Counted from the stretch's first letter, positions 1 through 12,311 are shown. The stretch: DNA of 64,000 bases from Bradyrhizobium ottawaense (GCF_900099825.1 NZ_LT629693.1:1922001-1986000), one strand, 5' to 3'. Notes: generated by a model not told the origin, from the letters alone. A program made the numbers and translations.

Positions 1-26
1 CACCGCGCCTTATCGATAAATCACGC

Positions 27-56
27 GGTATGGGTCCCTGCGTTCGCAGGGACGAC
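27..56. repeat. short palindromic intergenic repeat (family F)
   Basis: Inverted arms GTCCCTGCG (34-42) and CGCAGGGAC (45-53) form a hairpin just past the 3' end of the cell-wall hydrolase. The same type of sequence surrounds the IS30 copy near 48.5-49.6 kb. It may also act as a weak terminator. Confidence 0.6.
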
Positions 57-64
57 AAAGAGAC

Positions 65-1525
65 TTACCGCTTCAAGCTGGCCTGCTCGGCCGAGCTCTG
101 CGCGGCTTCGGCGAGCTTGGCCGAGATCGCCGCGGTTTCGGCGGGGCTGCCCCAGCTCGGCGCGTCGCTGCCGTCGCCCCAGGCACGCGGGCGATAGAAG
201 GTGTGGACGCCGAACTTGTACATCTTCTTCATTTCGCTGACCCAGGACGGGCGCACCCAATAGGCATGGTAGTGGGTCGACTTGTCGACTTCCGGCAGCC
301 ACAGCCGCCCATCCAGCATCGCCTTGGCAATCTTCTGCGCGCGGTCCCACATGTCGGGTTCGCGAATGACGTCGGCATTGTTGTCGCAGGCGAAGGTGAA
401 CTGGCACGCGAGATGGCGATGCTTATTCTGATAGACCACGCCGCACACCGTTTCCGGATATTTGCCGGAGAAGGCGCGGTTCAGCACCACCTGGGCGACT
501 GCGATCTGGCCGCGCACGGCTTCGCCGCGGGCTTCGAAATAGACGGCTTCCGCCAGGCACTTTTCGGATTTGGCGCGCGCCTTGTCGTCGAACAGGCCGA
601 GACGTTCGGCCGGCGTCTTGGCGTGCTGGTTGTTGGAATTGACTTCGCCTTTCGGCGCGATGCTCTCGCCCATCTCGCCGGCGCGGACCGGGCCGTCGGC
701 ATCGACCGGCAAGGAGGCCATCACCTTCATGTCGGGATCAGGAACCACGTTCGGAACCACGATGGTGGGTTCTTCGCCGGGCTGCCAGCGCTCGATGCTT
801 TCGGGCGAGCCGAGCGACGAGCCGAAGAACAGGCTGGAAGTCTTGAACGAAAAATTGTCGCGCGGCGCTGCGGGCGCGAGCGCGACCGAAGGCAATGACG
901 CCGGCGGCGGGCCCTTGAGGTCATCGAGCGGATTGGCTTCGAGCGACATCGACACGTCGTATTGCGCAAGCGGCGGCGCACTCAATGCGGCCTGCAGCTC
1001 CGGATCGAGCGGCGCGGGTTCAGCCGACGGGGTCCGCTCGACGGTCTTGGCGCCCTTCACCAATGCGTTCGAGGTTGCGGGATCCTGCAACGCCGGCGCA
1101 CGTTCGGCCGGGTTGGCGGCTTCCGTCGGCTGCGGCGGCGTCACCACCAGCCGGTCACCCTTCGCCGTGCGGTCGACTTTGGGAAAATCGGCGGCCTGAT
1201 AGCGCGGCGGCGGCGCAGCGAGCGGATTGCGCGTCACCGAACCGGTGATGTCGATGCCTTGATTATTGAGGCTCGCGAGCTGGTAGGTCGCGGTCTGCGG
1301 CGAGGAGGTTCCGATCGGCCGGCCGAACGAGAAGGTCGCGACCTGAATGGTGCCGACAGCGGAGAACACCCGCTTCTGCCAGCGCTCGGCGACACCGGGC
1401 TGCCGGGCCAATAGCGAAGCGATATCCTGATATCCGATCTCGGTCGGCATCAATGCGAAGACGCAAAGACCGAGTCCGAAGGACGCGAACCGCGCGCCCT
1501 TCGGATGGTTACGCAACACAAACAT
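65..1525 (-). CDS. SleB-type cell wall hydrolase
   Basis: A 486-residue predicted exported peptidoglycan hydrolase. A hydrophobic stretch at about residues 12-27 looks like a signal anchor. Residues 60-310 are a low-complexity Pro/Ala-rich linker. The C-terminal part (about 323-447) carries the Hydrolase_2 (SleB/CwlJ) core, with the EARGE motif at 331-335 holding the presumed catalytic Glu331, then VAQVVLNR and a THYHA motif. This family cleaves glycan strands; in non-sporulating alphaproteobacteria it is thought to remodel the wall. It starts with ATG at 1523-1525. The gene stands alone, with more than 500 bp of repeat-rich DNA upstream. The family call is firm; its physiological role is inferred. 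Confidence 0.85.
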   Translation of the reverse strand: MFVLRNHPKGARFASFGLGLCVFALMPTEIGYQDIASLLARQPGVAERWQKRVFSAVGTIQVATFSFGRPIGTSSPQTATYQLASLNNQGIDITGSVTRNPLAAPPPRYQAADFPKVDRTAKGDRLVVTPPQPTEAANPAERAPALQDPATSNALVKGAKTVERTPSAEPAPLDPELQAALSAPPLAQYDVSMSLEANPLDDLKGPPPASLPSVALAPAAPRDNFSFKTSSLFFGSSLGSPESIERWQPGEEPTIVVPNVVPDPDMKVMASLPVDADGPVRAGEMGESIAPKGEVNSNNQHAKTPAERLGLFDDKARAKSEKCLAEAVYFEARGEAVRGQIAVAQVVLNRAFSGKYPETVCGVVYQNKHRHLACQFTFACDNNADVIREPDMWDRAQKIAKAMLDGRLWLPEVDKSTHYHAYWVRPSWVSEMKKMYKFGVHTFYRPRAWGDGSDAPSWGSPAETAAISAKLAEAAQSSAEQASLKR

Positions 1526-1783
1526 CGATACGCTCTACGCAACGCTTACAAAGACGCGATCGAACTTCAGTACATCCGTAAAATTCGACCTTTTTTGTTG
1601 GTATCGAATTTAGGTTGCCGGGGAGTTAATCCGCGTTGCGTGTATGTCACAGGCAATGCACCGCGCACTTTTTGGCATTCGCATCGAAAGTGTTGGTAAA
1701 TGCCCGCTCGATGAAGGTGGTAAACATCCCGTCAACGGACAGGGTGAAGAAACTACGGGCGGGTGAATACGGGAACCTCACTC

Positions 1784-1886
1784 GTCATTCCGGGATGGTG
1801 CGTAGCACCAGACCTCAGGGGTGCAATTGCACCCCGGGGAATCTCGAGATTCCGGGTTCGATGCTTTCGCATCGCCCCGGAATGAC
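1784..1886. repeat. palindromic repeat, family A
   Basis: It begins GTCATTCCGGGATGGTGC and ends GCCCCGGAATGAC, with nested inverted repeats inside, such as a GGTGCAATTGCACC core. The same family recurs at 9871, 23888, 30896, 31832, 43148 and 45080. It lies in the 523-bp gap 1526-2048, which otherwise holds the hydrolase upstream region, one family B repeat and a hairpin; I saw no gene there. Confidence 0.8.
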
Positions 1887-1897
1887 AGCGCCTCATC

Positions 1898-1982
1898 GTC
1901 ATTGCGAGCGCAAGCGAAGCAATCCATCTCACCGCGCAACGGATAGATGGATTGCTTCGTCGCTAACGCTCCTCGCAATGAC
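1898..1982. repeat. palindromic repeat, family B
   Basis: It starts GTCATTGCGAGCGCAAGCG and ends CTCCTCGCAATGAC. Inner arms GAAGCAATCCAT and ATGGATTGCTTC make a long hairpin. Related copies are at 27205 and 61063. Confidence 0.8.
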
Positions 1983-1999
1983 GGCTGCGCCAGAAACGA

Positions 2000-2026
2000 A
2001 AATGGCCGGGAAAATCCCGGCCATTT
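2000..2026 (-). terminator. hairpin downstream of ppdK
   Basis: The 12-bp arms AAATGGCCGGGA (2000-2011) and TCCCGGCCATTT (2015-2026) are perfect, with a 3-nt loop. The hairpin sits 22 bp past the ppdK stop on the minus strand. The T tract after it is short and interrupted, so termination strength is uncertain. Confidence 0.6.
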
Positions 2027-2048
2027 CAATCTCGTCAGTTGCTGCGCG

Positions 2049-4919
<2,871 letters not shown>

Positions 4920-5010
4920 GGATTCCAACTATCCGAAAATGGGGGAATGATGCGCGCCTTACACCACTTTGAAGGGTTCCGCGCAAGCCGCGAAACCCGG
5001 CTTTCCAGCG

Positions 5011-5166
5011 CTAGAGATGAAACATCTTGAACACGCCGAGGCCGACCAGGCCGACGAAGATCAGGTAGATCGCCACGATGAAATTGAGCAACCGCGGCAT
5101 CAGCAGGATCAGAATTCCTGCAATCAAGGCCACGATGGCGGGAACGTGCGCGGCGGTGATGGTCAT
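5011..5166 (-). CDS. DUF3096 small membrane protein
   Basis: A 51-residue protein read on the minus strand from the ATG at 5164-5166. It contains GILILLMPRLLNFIVAIYLI, a two-helix hydrophobic pattern typical of DUF3096 proteins (about 45-50 residues). The N-terminus is MTITAAHVPAIVAL and the C-terminus GVFKMFHL. It is probably an inner-membrane protein of unknown function. It lies upstream of ppdK on the same strand, with 91 bp between its stop and the ppdK start. The opposite-strand frame across it (4969-5190) has no family features and is treated as a shadow. Confidence 0.75.
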   Translation of the reverse strand: MTITAAHVPAIVALIAGILILLMPRLLNFIVAIYLIFVGLVGLGVFKMFHL

Positions 5167-5410
5167 TTGAAATGTCTCCGGCTGATTTGATGGAATATCG
5201 AATCGAGATCGAGGACGGCAATCTACCCGCTGGCGCGGTTCCGCAACAGAAGACGTCCAGCCACCTCAACGGGTTCCAGTCCCCCACAACAATTCCCCGG
5301 AAATGCCGCGTATAAGACCACCCATTTTCCGGAACAATGCCGCGCGCGATGAATTGGCCCGCCTGATGCGCCGGCGATTGCCGGTGCCTTTCTCGCAAAA
5401 GGAGTTCGTC

Positions 5411-5770
5411 ATGCGAAACAGGATATTGGCTATTGCCGCGGTTGCGGGCGCGTTGACGGCGCCGGTCGCAGCACAGGCGCAGAGCGACACCGTCGGCGTC
5501 GTCCGCAGTGGCACCGTCGTCGTCGAAGACAACGAGGGTATCGCGGTCGACCAGCGGCCGGCGTTCCGCGAATATATCGTGCGCGAGCGGGTCCCGAATT
5601 ACACGATTCCCGACCGCGTGATCGTCGGCGGCGTGCTGCCGGAAGCCGGCGTCACCTATTACGACGTGCCGCAGACCTATGGCGCCACGCCCTATCGCTA
5701 CACCGTCGTGAACGGCCGCACCGTGCTGGTCGAGCCGCGCTCGCGTCGCATCGTTCAGGTGGTCGAATAG
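5411..5770 (+). CDS. DUF1236 domain exported protein
   Basis: A 119-residue protein. The ATG at 5411 is chosen because AAAGGAG sits 7-8 nt upstream, whereas the longer frame from 5303 has no ribosome site. MRNRILAIAAVAGALTAPVA followed by AQAQ is a clear signal peptide. The mature part ends YRYTVVNGRTVLVEPRSRRI, matching the DUF1236 repeat common in Bradyrhizobium periplasmic proteins. Function is unknown. A strong bidirectional terminator follows. Confidence 0.85.
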   Translation: MRNRILAIAAVAGALTAPVAAQAQSDTVGVVRSGTVVVEDNEGIAVDQRPAFREYIVRERVPNYTIPDRVIVGGVLPEAGVTYYDVPQTYGATPYRYTVVNGRTVLVEPRSRRIVQVVE

Positions 5771-5835
5771 TCCCGCGCACCTGAACGGGTCCGGGCGCCG
5801 CGCGAGCGGATATGCGCGAGATACGACCGGACGAC

Positions 5836-5873
5836 AAAGCCCCGCCTGGGTCCCCCTCCAGGCGGGGCTTTTT
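5836..5873. terminator. bidirectional intrinsic terminator
   Basis: Perfect 14-bp arms AAAGCCCCGCCTGG (5836-5849) and CCAGGCGGGGCTTT (5858-5871) are followed by more T residues, with A residues on the other side. It lies between the convergent DUF1236 gene and the glyQS-methyltransferase operon and can serve both. Confidence 0.9.
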
Positions 5874-5883
5874 GTTTGCTCCC

Positions 5884-5999
5884 GTGTCCCGGACGCGGTG
5901 CAGCGTGCAACGCTGCTCCGCACCTATGTTCGCTTCAGAAAGGTAGGCCCCGGATCAGCAGCGCATCACTTCGTGACGCGCCGCATCCGGGGCACGAGA
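5884..5999. repeat. palindromic repeat, family C
   Basis: It runs from GTGTCCCGGACGCGGTGCAG to CGCATCCGGGGCACGAG, so the ends are inverted copies. Other copies are at 27960 and 44240. Confidence 0.75.
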
Positions 6000-6006
6000 T
6001 CGTGTC

Positions 6007-6609
6007 TCACTCGCGAATTTCGAGGCCCGGCTTCTTCACCACGAGGCGGTGAATCTTCTTGCCGGAGGACTCGCTGACGACTTCTTCGTCAAGCAGCACC
6101 GTCGTCTCCTTCAACTCCGCCAGCACCAAAGCGGCATCGAAGGCGCAGTAGAGCCGGCCATGGGTGTCGCGAAGGTCGGCGTCGTCGGTGACGCGCCAGC
6201 TCAGGTAGAGAATGCCGCTTGGCTTGACGACCTCGAGCAAACGGCGGACCGAGGCCGCGATCTGCTTGCGGTCGAGATGCATGATGACGGTTTCGCACAG
6301 CACGTTGTCGAACGTGCCGACGCCGCGCAGCTCGGGCAATTCCGCGTGGTTGAACTTGAGACCGGGATAGCGCCGGCAGGCTTCCTTGAGCAGGCCTTCC
6401 GAGGCGTCGAAACCGGTGGCGGAAAATCCGTTGGCATTGAGCCAGGCCACCTCGCGGCCGCTGCCGCAGCCGATATCGGCCGAGGTGCCACCGCGGACGA
6501 AAAACCGTTCGACGACTTCCTGCAGGTCAACCGGGGCCGGCTGATCGTGCCAGTCCTTCGCGAACGACGCCGCTTCCTGGTCGTAAGCGGCGAGCGTTTT
6601 GCGATCCAT
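6007..6609 (-). CDS. class I SAM-dependent methyltransferase
   Basis: A 200-residue protein with SAM-binding motif I at about residues 44-57 (ADIGCGSGREVAWL), an acidic end of beta-2 (GFDASEG), and a motif near FDNVLCETVIMHL. The fold is a UbiE/Tam-like methyltransferase. The substrate cannot be told from sequence. It starts 3 bp after the glyS stop, so it is very likely the third gene of the glyQ-glyS operon, an arrangement that does not by itself indicate a tRNA substrate. Confidence 0.8.
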   Translation of the reverse strand: MDRKTLAAYDQEAASFAKDWHDQPAPVDLQEVVERFFVRGGTSADIGCGSGREVAWLNANGFSATGFDASEGLLKEACRRYPGLKFNHAELPELRGVGTFDNVLCETVIMHLDRKQIAASVRRLLEVVKPSGILYLSWRVTDDADLRDTHGRLYCAFDAALVLAELKETTVLLDEEVVSESSGKKIHRLVVKKPGLEIRE

Positions 6610-6612
6610 GTG

Positions 6613-8841
6613 TTAGCCTTCGATCTTGGAAAAATCTGCCACCGCGCGCGTCGCCGCGCGGATTTCGTTCAAGAGCTTTAGTCGGTTCTCGCGCACCTTT
6701 GGTTCATCGTCATTGACCTTGACCTTGTCAAAGAACGCATCGACCGCCGGACGCAGTTTTGCCATCGCGCTCATCGCGGCGGCGAAATCTTCCTTGGCCA
6801 CGGCCGCTCCCGCCTCGCTCTTGACCTGGTCGATCGCCTTCGCCAGCGCTTTCTCCTCGTCGAGCCTGTAGAGCGAGGGGTCCGGCGCGCCGTCGAACGC
6901 GCGCTTGTCCTTTTTCTCTTCGATCGAAAGGATGTTGCTGGCGCGCTTGGTGCCGGCCAGCAGGTTCTTGCCGTCGTCGGTCTCGAGGAATCTGCCGAGC
7001 GCCTCGACGCGGCGGACCACCATCAAGAGGTCGTCCTGGCCGCCGAGCGAGAACACGGCATCGACCAGATCGTGCCGCGCGCCCTGATCGCGGAGCTGGA
7101 CCTTTAAGCGATCGGCGAAGAAGGACAGGAGATTGCGTGTGTCCTTCTCGATCGCAGGAACCGCAAAAGGCTGCTCCAACATGTATTTCGCAAGCAGTTC
7201 CTTCGCATGAGTCATCTTGGGATCAATATCCAGCCCACTAAACCAACGCTGCTCTAGTTCGTAACTAAAATTGCGTTCCATTATCAGCCAAGCCACTAGC
7301 TTCGAGAGATGCGCTGAAAATATTGGGACTAGCGAGATGCGCAGCGTATTCTCAACGATCAGCCTGATGACGCCCAACGCCGCCCGGCGCAGAGCATACG
7401 GATCCTTGCTTCCCGTCGGCTTTTCATCGATCGCCCAGAAACCGACCAGCGTGTCGATCTTGTCAGCCAGCGCCACCGCGACACTCACCGGATCGGTCGG
7501 CACGCGATCGGCGGGACCCTGCGGCTTGTAATGCTCTTCGCTCGCGGCAGCGACGGCGGCGTCCTCGCCCTGTGCCAGCGCGTAGTATTTGCCCATCAAG
7601 CCTTGCAGCTCCGGGAATTCGCCGACCACTTCGGTCAGCAGATCGGCCTTCGCCAGATGCGCGGCGCGTTTGGTCTTTTCGACGTCGGCGCCGACCAGCG
7701 GCGCGATCTCGGCCGCCAGCCGCTCGATGCGCTTGATGCGTTCGCCCTGCGTGCCCAGCTTCTCGTGGAACACGATCTGCTCGAATTTCGGCAGCCGGGC
7801 TTCCAGCTTGGTCTTCAGATCGGTCTCGTAGAAGAACTTTGCGTCGGACAGCCGCGCGCGGATCACGCGTTCGTTGCCGCCGATGATGGTTTTGCCGCCG
7901 TCGCTGGCCTCGATATTGGCGGTGAGGATGAACTTGTTGGTCAGCTTCCCCGTCTTGGGATCGCTGACGACAAAGCATTTCTGGTTGTTGCGGATGGTGG
8001 CGCGGATCACCTCGCCAGGGATCGACAGAAACTCCTTGTCGAACGATCCCATCAGGGCGACAGGCCATTCGACCAGGCCCGAAACCTCGTCGAGCAGCAC
8101 CTGATCCTCGACCAGTTCAAAGCCCTGCGCCTGCGCCAGGGTCTTGGCGTCGGCGAGAATGACGTCCTTGCGGCGCTCGGGGTCGAGCACGACCTTGGCG
8201 TCCAGGAGCTTCGCCACGTAATCCTCGAAGCGGCGCACCGGGATCGAGCTAGGGGCCATGAAGCGATGACCGCGGGTGGTCTGCCCGGCCTCGATGCCGT
8301 CGATGGAAAATTTGACGACATCGGGCTCTTCGGTCTCGATCCCGAAGGTCGCGATGATCGAATGCAGCGGCCGCACCCAGGTCAGCGCGCCCGATCTGGC
8401 CGAACGCTCGCCCCAGCGCATCGATTTCGGCCACGGGAAGGTTCTGATGATCACCGGCAGCATCTCGGCCAGCACGTCCAGGGTCGGACGGCCCGGCTTC
8501 TCGATCAGCGCGATGTAGAAATCGCCCTTCTTCGGATCGGTCTGGATTTTTGCCTGATCGAGCGAGGTAAGGCCGGTCGCTTTCAGAAAGCCCTGCACCG
8601 CCGCATCGGGGCCGCCGACCCGCGGGCCGCGGCGCTCTTCCTTCAGATCCGATTGCCGCGCCGGAATGCCGTGGACCGTCAGCGTCAACCGCCGCGGCGT
8701 CGCAAACGCTTTCGCGCCTTCGTAGACGAGCCCCTCGGCAACCAGCTTGTCGGTCACCATGCGGCGCAGATCTTCCGCCGCCTTTGCCTGCATGCGCGCG
8801 GGGATTTCTTCGGAAAACAGTTCAAACAGAAGATCAGGCAT
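6613..8841 (-). CDS. glyS: glycyl-tRNA synthetase beta subunit
   Basis: A 742-residue beta chain of the alpha2beta2 glycyl-tRNA synthetase. It begins [18 protein letters not shown], the family's standard N-terminus. The start ATG at 8839-8841 overlaps the glyQ stop as ATGA, which implies translational coupling and rules out the longer upstream frame. The middle part carries the HD-like region and the end the anticodon-binding DALR-type domain. It charges tRNA-Gly together with GlyQ. Confidence 0.96.
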   Translation of the reverse strand: MPDLLFELFSEEIPARMQAKAAEDLRRMVTDKLVAEGLVYEGAKAFATPRRLTLTVHGIPARQSDLKEERRGPRVGGPDAAVQGFLKATGLTSLDQAKIQTDPKKGDFYIALIEKPGRPTLDVLAEMLPVIIRTFPWPKSMRWGERSARSGALTWVRPLHSIIATFGIETEEPDVVKFSIDGIEAGQTTRGHRFMAPSSIPVRRFEDYVAKLLDAKVVLDPERRKDVILADAKTLAQAQGFELVEDQVLLDEVSGLVEWPVALMGSFDKEFLSIPGEVIRATIRNNQKCFVVSDPKTGKLTNKFILTANIEASDGGKTIIGGNERVIRARLSDAKFFYETDLKTKLEARLPKFEQIVFHEKLGTQGERIKRIERLAAEIAPLVGADVEKTKRAAHLAKADLLTEVVGEFPELQGLMGKYYALAQGEDAAVAAASEEHYKPQGPADRVPTDPVSVAVALADKIDTLVGFWAIDEKPTGSKDPYALRRAALGVIRLIVENTLRISLVPIFSAHLSKLVAWLIMERNFSYELEQRWFSGLDIDPKMTHAKELLAKYMLEQPFAVPAIEKDTRNLLSFFADRLKVQLRDQGARHDLVDAVFSLGGQDDLLMVVRRVEALGRFLETDDGKNLLAGTKRASNILSIEEKKDKRAFDGAPDPSLYRLDEEKALAKAIDQVKSEAGAAVAKEDFAAAMSAMAKLRPAVDAFFDKVKVNDDEPKVRENRLKLLNEIRAATRAVADFSKIEG

Positions 8842-9773
8842 CAGACCGCCCTGCCCGCTTCGGTGTGGACCCAGGCTTCGCCGCAGGCCTTGGCCAGTTC
8901 GCGCACGCGCATGATGTAGCTTTGCCGTTCGGTTACAGAGATCACGCCGCGGGCATCCAGCAGGTTGAAGACATGGCTCGCCTTGATGCACTGGTCATAA
9001 GCCGGCAGCGCCATCAGATGCGCCTCGCACTTGCCGTCTTTCCATCCCGCATCGAGATATTTTTTGCAGGCCTCTTCCGCCATCGCGAACTGCTTGAACA
9101 GCATCTCGGCATCGGAGTGCTCGAAATTGTGCCGGGAATATTCCTGCTCGGCCTGCAGGTAGACGTCGCCATAGGTGACGCGCTCGTCGCCGTCGCGGCC
9201 GTTGAAGTTGAGGTCGTAGACGCGGTCGACGCCCTGCACATACATCGCAAGACGCTCCAGCCCGTAAGTAAGCTCGCCGGCGACGGGCGCGCATTCGACG
9301 CCCGCGACCTGCTGGAAATAGGTGAACTGGCTGACCTCCATGCCGTCGCACCAGCACTCCCAGCCGAGCCCCCAGGCGCCGAGCGTCGGGCTTTCCCAGT
9401 CGTCCTCGACGAAGCGGATGTCGTGCAGGGCCGAATCGATCCCGATCGCGGCCAGCGACTTCAGATAGAGGTCCTGCAGGTTCGGCGGCGACGGCTTCAT
9501 GATCACCTGGAACTGGTAATAATGCTGCAGCCGGTTAGGGTTCTCGCCGTAGCGGCCGTCCTTGGGCCGCCGCGAGGGCTGCACATAGGCCGCATTCCAG
9601 CGCTTCGGCCCGAGCGCCCGCAGCGTCGTCGCCGGATGAAAGGTGCCGGCCCCCATTTCCATGTCGTAGGGCTGCAGAATGACGCAGCCTTGCTCGGCCC
9701 AGAACCGCTGCAGGGCGAGAATGAAGCCCTGGAACGAACGTTCCGGGCGCATGTGGGCAGGCAAGTCGTCCAT
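8841..9773 (-). CDS. glyQ: glycyl-tRNA synthetase alpha subunit
   Basis: A 310-residue catalytic alpha subunit. It contains [20 protein letters not shown] and [16 protein letters not shown] near the N-terminus and [20 protein letters not shown] in the centre, all hallmarks of bacterial GlyQ. The start is placed at [11 protein letters not shown] (ATG at 9771-9773), which gives the usual family length; an upstream ATG at 9875 would add 34 unconserved residues and run into a family A repeat. Its stop overlaps the glyS start. Confidence 0.95.
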   Translation of the reverse strand: MDDLPAHMRPERSFQGFILALQRFWAEQGCVILQPYDMEMGAGTFHPATTLRALGPKRWNAAYVQPSRRPKDGRYGENPNRLQHYYQFQVIMKPSPPNLQDLYLKSLAAIGIDSALHDIRFVEDDWESPTLGAWGLGWECWCDGMEVSQFTYFQQVAGVECAPVAGELTYGLERLAMYVQGVDRVYDLNFNGRDGDERVTYGDVYLQAEQEYSRHNFEHSDAEMLFKQFAMAEEACKKYLDAGWKDGKCEAHLMALPAYDQCIKASHVFNLLDARGVISVTERQSYIMRVRELAKACGEAWVHTEAGRAV

Positions 9774-9870
9774 CGGCAGAATCGGTCTCGCGAGGGGGTT
9801 TTGAGCGCGCGGGACCGTATCGGCGGCAGCGAGGGGAATCAAGGCGAAGGCGGGGCTGCTAAGATTGGCC

Positions 9871-9956
9871 GTCATTCCGGGATGGTCCGCAGGACCAGAC
9901 CTCAGGGGTGCAATTGCACCCCTGAGGTTCGATGCTGCGCATCGCCCCGGAATGAC
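9871..9956. repeat. palindromic repeat, family A
   Basis: It runs from GTCATTCCGGGATGGTCCGC to GCCCCGGAATGAC, with an inner CAGGGGTGCAATTGCACCCCTG palindrome split around its centre. It lies between the small membrane protein gene and glyQ. Confidence 0.8.
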
Positions 9957-9963
9957 GACGAAG

Positions 9964-10176
9964 TTAACCCGGCCGATACGCCCCGGTCACAGGGTCACGC
10001 CGCAGTGTCGGGATATCACCCGTGCGGGCAGCCTCGGCGACGCGCGCCAGGCGTGCCTCTTCGAGTTCCTGATTGATGCGGACGGCGGTTCTATAGGCCC
10101 AGCGGACCACGGCCAGCCCGCCCAGGGCGCCAGCGAATGCGATCAACGGCGGCATCGGTCGATCCTTGTCGTTCAC
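9964..10176 (-). CDS. small conserved membrane protein, unknown function
   Basis: A 70-residue protein with one hydrophobic segment ([18 protein letters not shown]) followed by an amphipathic, charged helix and a C-terminus [15 protein letters not shown]. The ending looks like a conserved motif rather than random frame reading. It lies between the S49 peptidase gene and glyQ on the same strand, 88 bp downstream of the peptidase, so it may be cotranscribed. I do not recognise a function. Confidence 0.65.
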   Translation of the reverse strand: MNDKDRPMPPLIAFAGALGGLAVVRWAYRTAVRINQELEEARLARVAEAARTGDIPTLRRDPVTGAYRPG

Positions 10177-10264
10177 GTGTCAGCCCCCAATGCCGGTATT
10201 CTCCTCCAAGCCGGTCCGCGCCGCAATTGCACTTTTGGGATTAAATGGCGCGGCTGGATGGCCT

Positions 10265-11173
10265 CTAAAACCCGAATTTGGCCCAAATTGCCCGCGTCTC
10301 CAGCGCCGAAATCAGCCCGTCGGGCAATCCCTGAATACCATCGAGCGACGCCGTCCCCGCGCCGGCCGATCTGCGCCCCAACAGCCCGGACAGCATGCCG
10401 GTCGCGGGCGCGATGACAGGCGTCAGCACCTTGTCGCCGTAGCGGGCGCGCAAGGTCGAGCGGAGATCGCCGATCGCATCGGCGAGGCCCAGCGACACGG
10501 ATTTTTCACCCGCCCAGTATTCGCCGGTGAACAGCAAATCGTCAGCGCCCTTGAGGCGGGCGCCGCGGCTGCCCTTGACCAGCGCGATGAAGATGGCGTG
10601 GATTTCGCGCTGAAGCTGTTTCAGCCGCCCCACGTCTTCAGGGTTTTCCGGCAGGAACGGATCCAGCGTCGCCTTGTGCTCACCCGCCGTATAAAGCCTG
10701 CGCTCGACGCCGATCTTCCTGATCAGGTCCACAAATCCAAAGCTGCCGCCGACCACGCCGATCGAACCGAGGATCGAGGACGGATCGCAAAAAATCTCGT
10801 CGCCCGCGCAGGCAATCATGTAGCCGCCGGATGCCGCGACATCCTCGACGAACACAAGCACCGGCAATTTCTTTTCCGCAGCAAGCTGCCTGATGCGCAG
10901 ATAGATCTGGCGCGATTGCACCGGCGAGCCGCCGGGCGAATTGATCACCAGCGCCACCGCCTTGGCATTCTTGGTGGCGAAGGCGCGTTCGAGCGTTTTG
11001 GCGACGCCGGCCAGCGACATCCCCGGCCGCAGCGGGGTCACCGCGCCGATCACGCCGGACAATCGCACCACCGGCACCACCACACCCCCGGGCCGGAATT
11101 TCGCCGGAACCAGTCGCTTCAGCCGGTCGACCAGGTCCGGCAATCCCACGCGATCACTTATTTGTTCACTCAT
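10265..11173 (-). CDS. S49 family signal-peptide-peptidase-like serine protease
   Basis: A 302-residue short-form SppA/SohB-like peptidase. The oxyanion region INSPGGSP lies at about 77-84, the catalytic serine is Ser115 in DVAASGGYM, and the general-base lysine is Lys167 in GEHKATLDPF. This Ser/Lys dyad defines the family, which degrades cleaved signal peptides or membrane proteins. There is no strong transmembrane helix at the N-terminus, unlike E. coli SppA. It heads a minus-strand run with the 70-residue protein and glyQS. Confidence 0.88.
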   Translation of the reverse strand: MSEQISDRVGLPDLVDRLKRLVPAKFRPGGVVVPVVRLSGVIGAVTPLRPGMSLAGVAKTLERAFATKNAKAVALVINSPGGSPVQSRQIYLRIRQLAAEKKLPVLVFVEDVAASGGYMIACAGDEIFCDPSSILGSIGVVGGSFGFVDLIRKIGVERRLYTAGEHKATLDPFLPENPEDVGRLKQLQREIHAIFIALVKGSRGARLKGADDLLFTGEYWAGEKSVSLGLADAIGDLRSTLRARYGDKVLTPVIAPATGMLSGLLGRRSAGAGTASLDGIQGLPDGLISALETRAIWAKFGF

Positions 11174-11240
11174 GCCATTACCTCGAATTAACCATTTTTT
11201 ATCGCGCCACTGTCATTGAAAGGCAGCGACCCAACTGGGC

Positions 11241-11256
11241 TGGAACGCCTTTTGCA
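11241..11256 (+). promoter_or_regulatory. sigma-54-like -24/-12 promoter candidate
   Basis: TGGAACG, 4 nt, then TTGCA. The invariant GG (11242-11243) and GC (11254-11255) are exactly 10 nt apart, and only one base of the TGGCACG block differs. It lies about 40 nt upstream of the 32-codon frame at 11297. Confidence 0.45.
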
Positions 11257-11296
11257 TTGTGGCTGTGATGGCTGCAATGGCGCAGCGGAGAGTGAC

Positions 11297-11395
11297 ATGA
11301 AAATCTATCTGCTGATAATGCTCATCGGCGCGCTTTTGACCGCGGTTCACTTCACTTCCGCCCCGAAACGGCAGTCGGAAACACTCCCGCAATAG
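11297..11395 (+). CDS. possible 32-residue membrane peptide
   Basis: The short frame reads MKIYLLIMLIGALLTAVHFT followed by a polar tail ending ETLPQ. It is a single hydrophobic helix with a basic start, typical of small membrane peptides. GGAG lies 6-8 nt before the ATG and a sigma-54-like site lies upstream. It stands in the 277-bp gap between the S49 peptidase and the TrmN6-like gene. Nothing else supports function, so this is a candidate only. Confidence 0.4.
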   Translation: MKIYLLIMLIGALLTAVHFTSAPKRQSETLPQ

Positions 11396-11450
11396 CCCGT
11401 TGCATACATAGCTCAACGCTTGGCTCAAGGCTTGAGCAATCGGGCGAACC

Positions 11451-12275
11451 TCAACGGTTCGCCAGCGGCAGTATTGCCTTCCCGGCCAGAATCTCCTGCA
11501 CCCTTTTATTGGGCAGGCCTGACTCATCATTGAGCATCAAGGCGGGATGAATCTGGGTCGGCGCCCGTCCGCCCTTGATGGCGCGAACCAGAATTCGATT
11601 CGCAGGCACCCTCACGTCACCGTGAACCGGCAGGATTTCCACGCTGCCGAAACCGTGATCGAGCGCCGACAACACCTCGGCCAATCCGTCCGCGCGCCAG
11701 ATCAGTGTCAGCACGCCCTTCGATTTCAGGATGCGCCGGGCGGCGTGAATCCAGCTCGCCAGCGTGGTCTCCGTCGCCACATGCGCCATCCCGCGCGCGC
11801 CGTCCGGCGAACGCCGGTGCCGCGCCGGATCGTTGAACGGCGGATTCATCAACACAATATCGATGCTGTCGGGTGCGAGGGCACATGCCGCGAAGGCTGC
11901 GGCGTCAGCTTCGACGTCGAGCACGATCACCTCGGCCGCAATGCCATTCGCCGCCGCATTGCCGCGCGCGAGATCCGAAAGCGTCGGATCGATCTCGACC
12001 AGAACGAGATCGATGCCGGCCACACGGCTGGCGACCGCGAGGCCCGCGACACCGACACCCGCGCCGAGATCGGCGACGCGATCGCCCGGACGCGCCGGCG
12101 TCGCCGCCGCCAGCAACACGGCATCGTGACCGGCGCGGTGCCCCGACTTCGGTTGCCGCAACCGCAACTGGCCGCCGAGAAACGCGTCCTCCGACACATC
12201 GAGAGCCAGAGCCTTATCGGTTCTGATTTCATCAGAACCGGGCTCGGGACTGTTATTTTGACGCGTTTTCTTCAC
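11451..12275 (-). CDS. TrmN6-like N6-adenine methyltransferase
   Basis: A methyltransferase of up to 274 residues. Motif I is VADLGAGVGVAGLA and the catalytic motif is NPPF, the signature of N6-adenine or N5-glutamine methylases. The preceding QPKSGHRAGHDAVLLAA matches the N-terminus of the tRNA1(Val) A37 methylase family (TrmN6/YfiC). The open frame starts with GTG at 12273-12275, inside a family E repeat, so the true start may be a few codons downstream near VSEDAFLGG. It lies 36 bp after the DUF2007 gene on the same strand. Confidence 0.75.
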   Translation of the reverse strand: MKKTRQNNSPEPGSDEIRTDKALALDVSEDAFLGGQLRLRQPKSGHRAGHDAVLLAAATPARPGDRVADLGAGVGVAGLAVASRVAGIDLVLVEIDPTLSDLARGNAAANGIAAEVIVLDVEADAAAFAACALAPDSIDIVLMNPPFNDPARHRRSPDGARGMAHVATETTLASWIHAARRILKSKGVLTLIWRADGLAEVLSALDHGFGSVEILPVHGDVRVPANRILVRAIKGGRAPTQIHPALMLNDESGLPNKRVQEILAGKAILPLANR

Positions 12276-12308
12276 GCGAACCGGTCCCCACTTCGCTCGA
12301 AAACGCTC
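12257..12308. repeat. palindromic repeat, family E
   Basis: ACGCGTTTTCTTCACGCGAA, then CCGGT, then CACTTCGCTCGAAAACGCT; the ends GCGTTTTC and GAAAACGC are inverted. Copies occur at 17459, 33317 and 54831. It provides the apparent GTG start of the TrmN6-like gene. Confidence 0.75.
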
Positions 12309-12311
12309 TGC

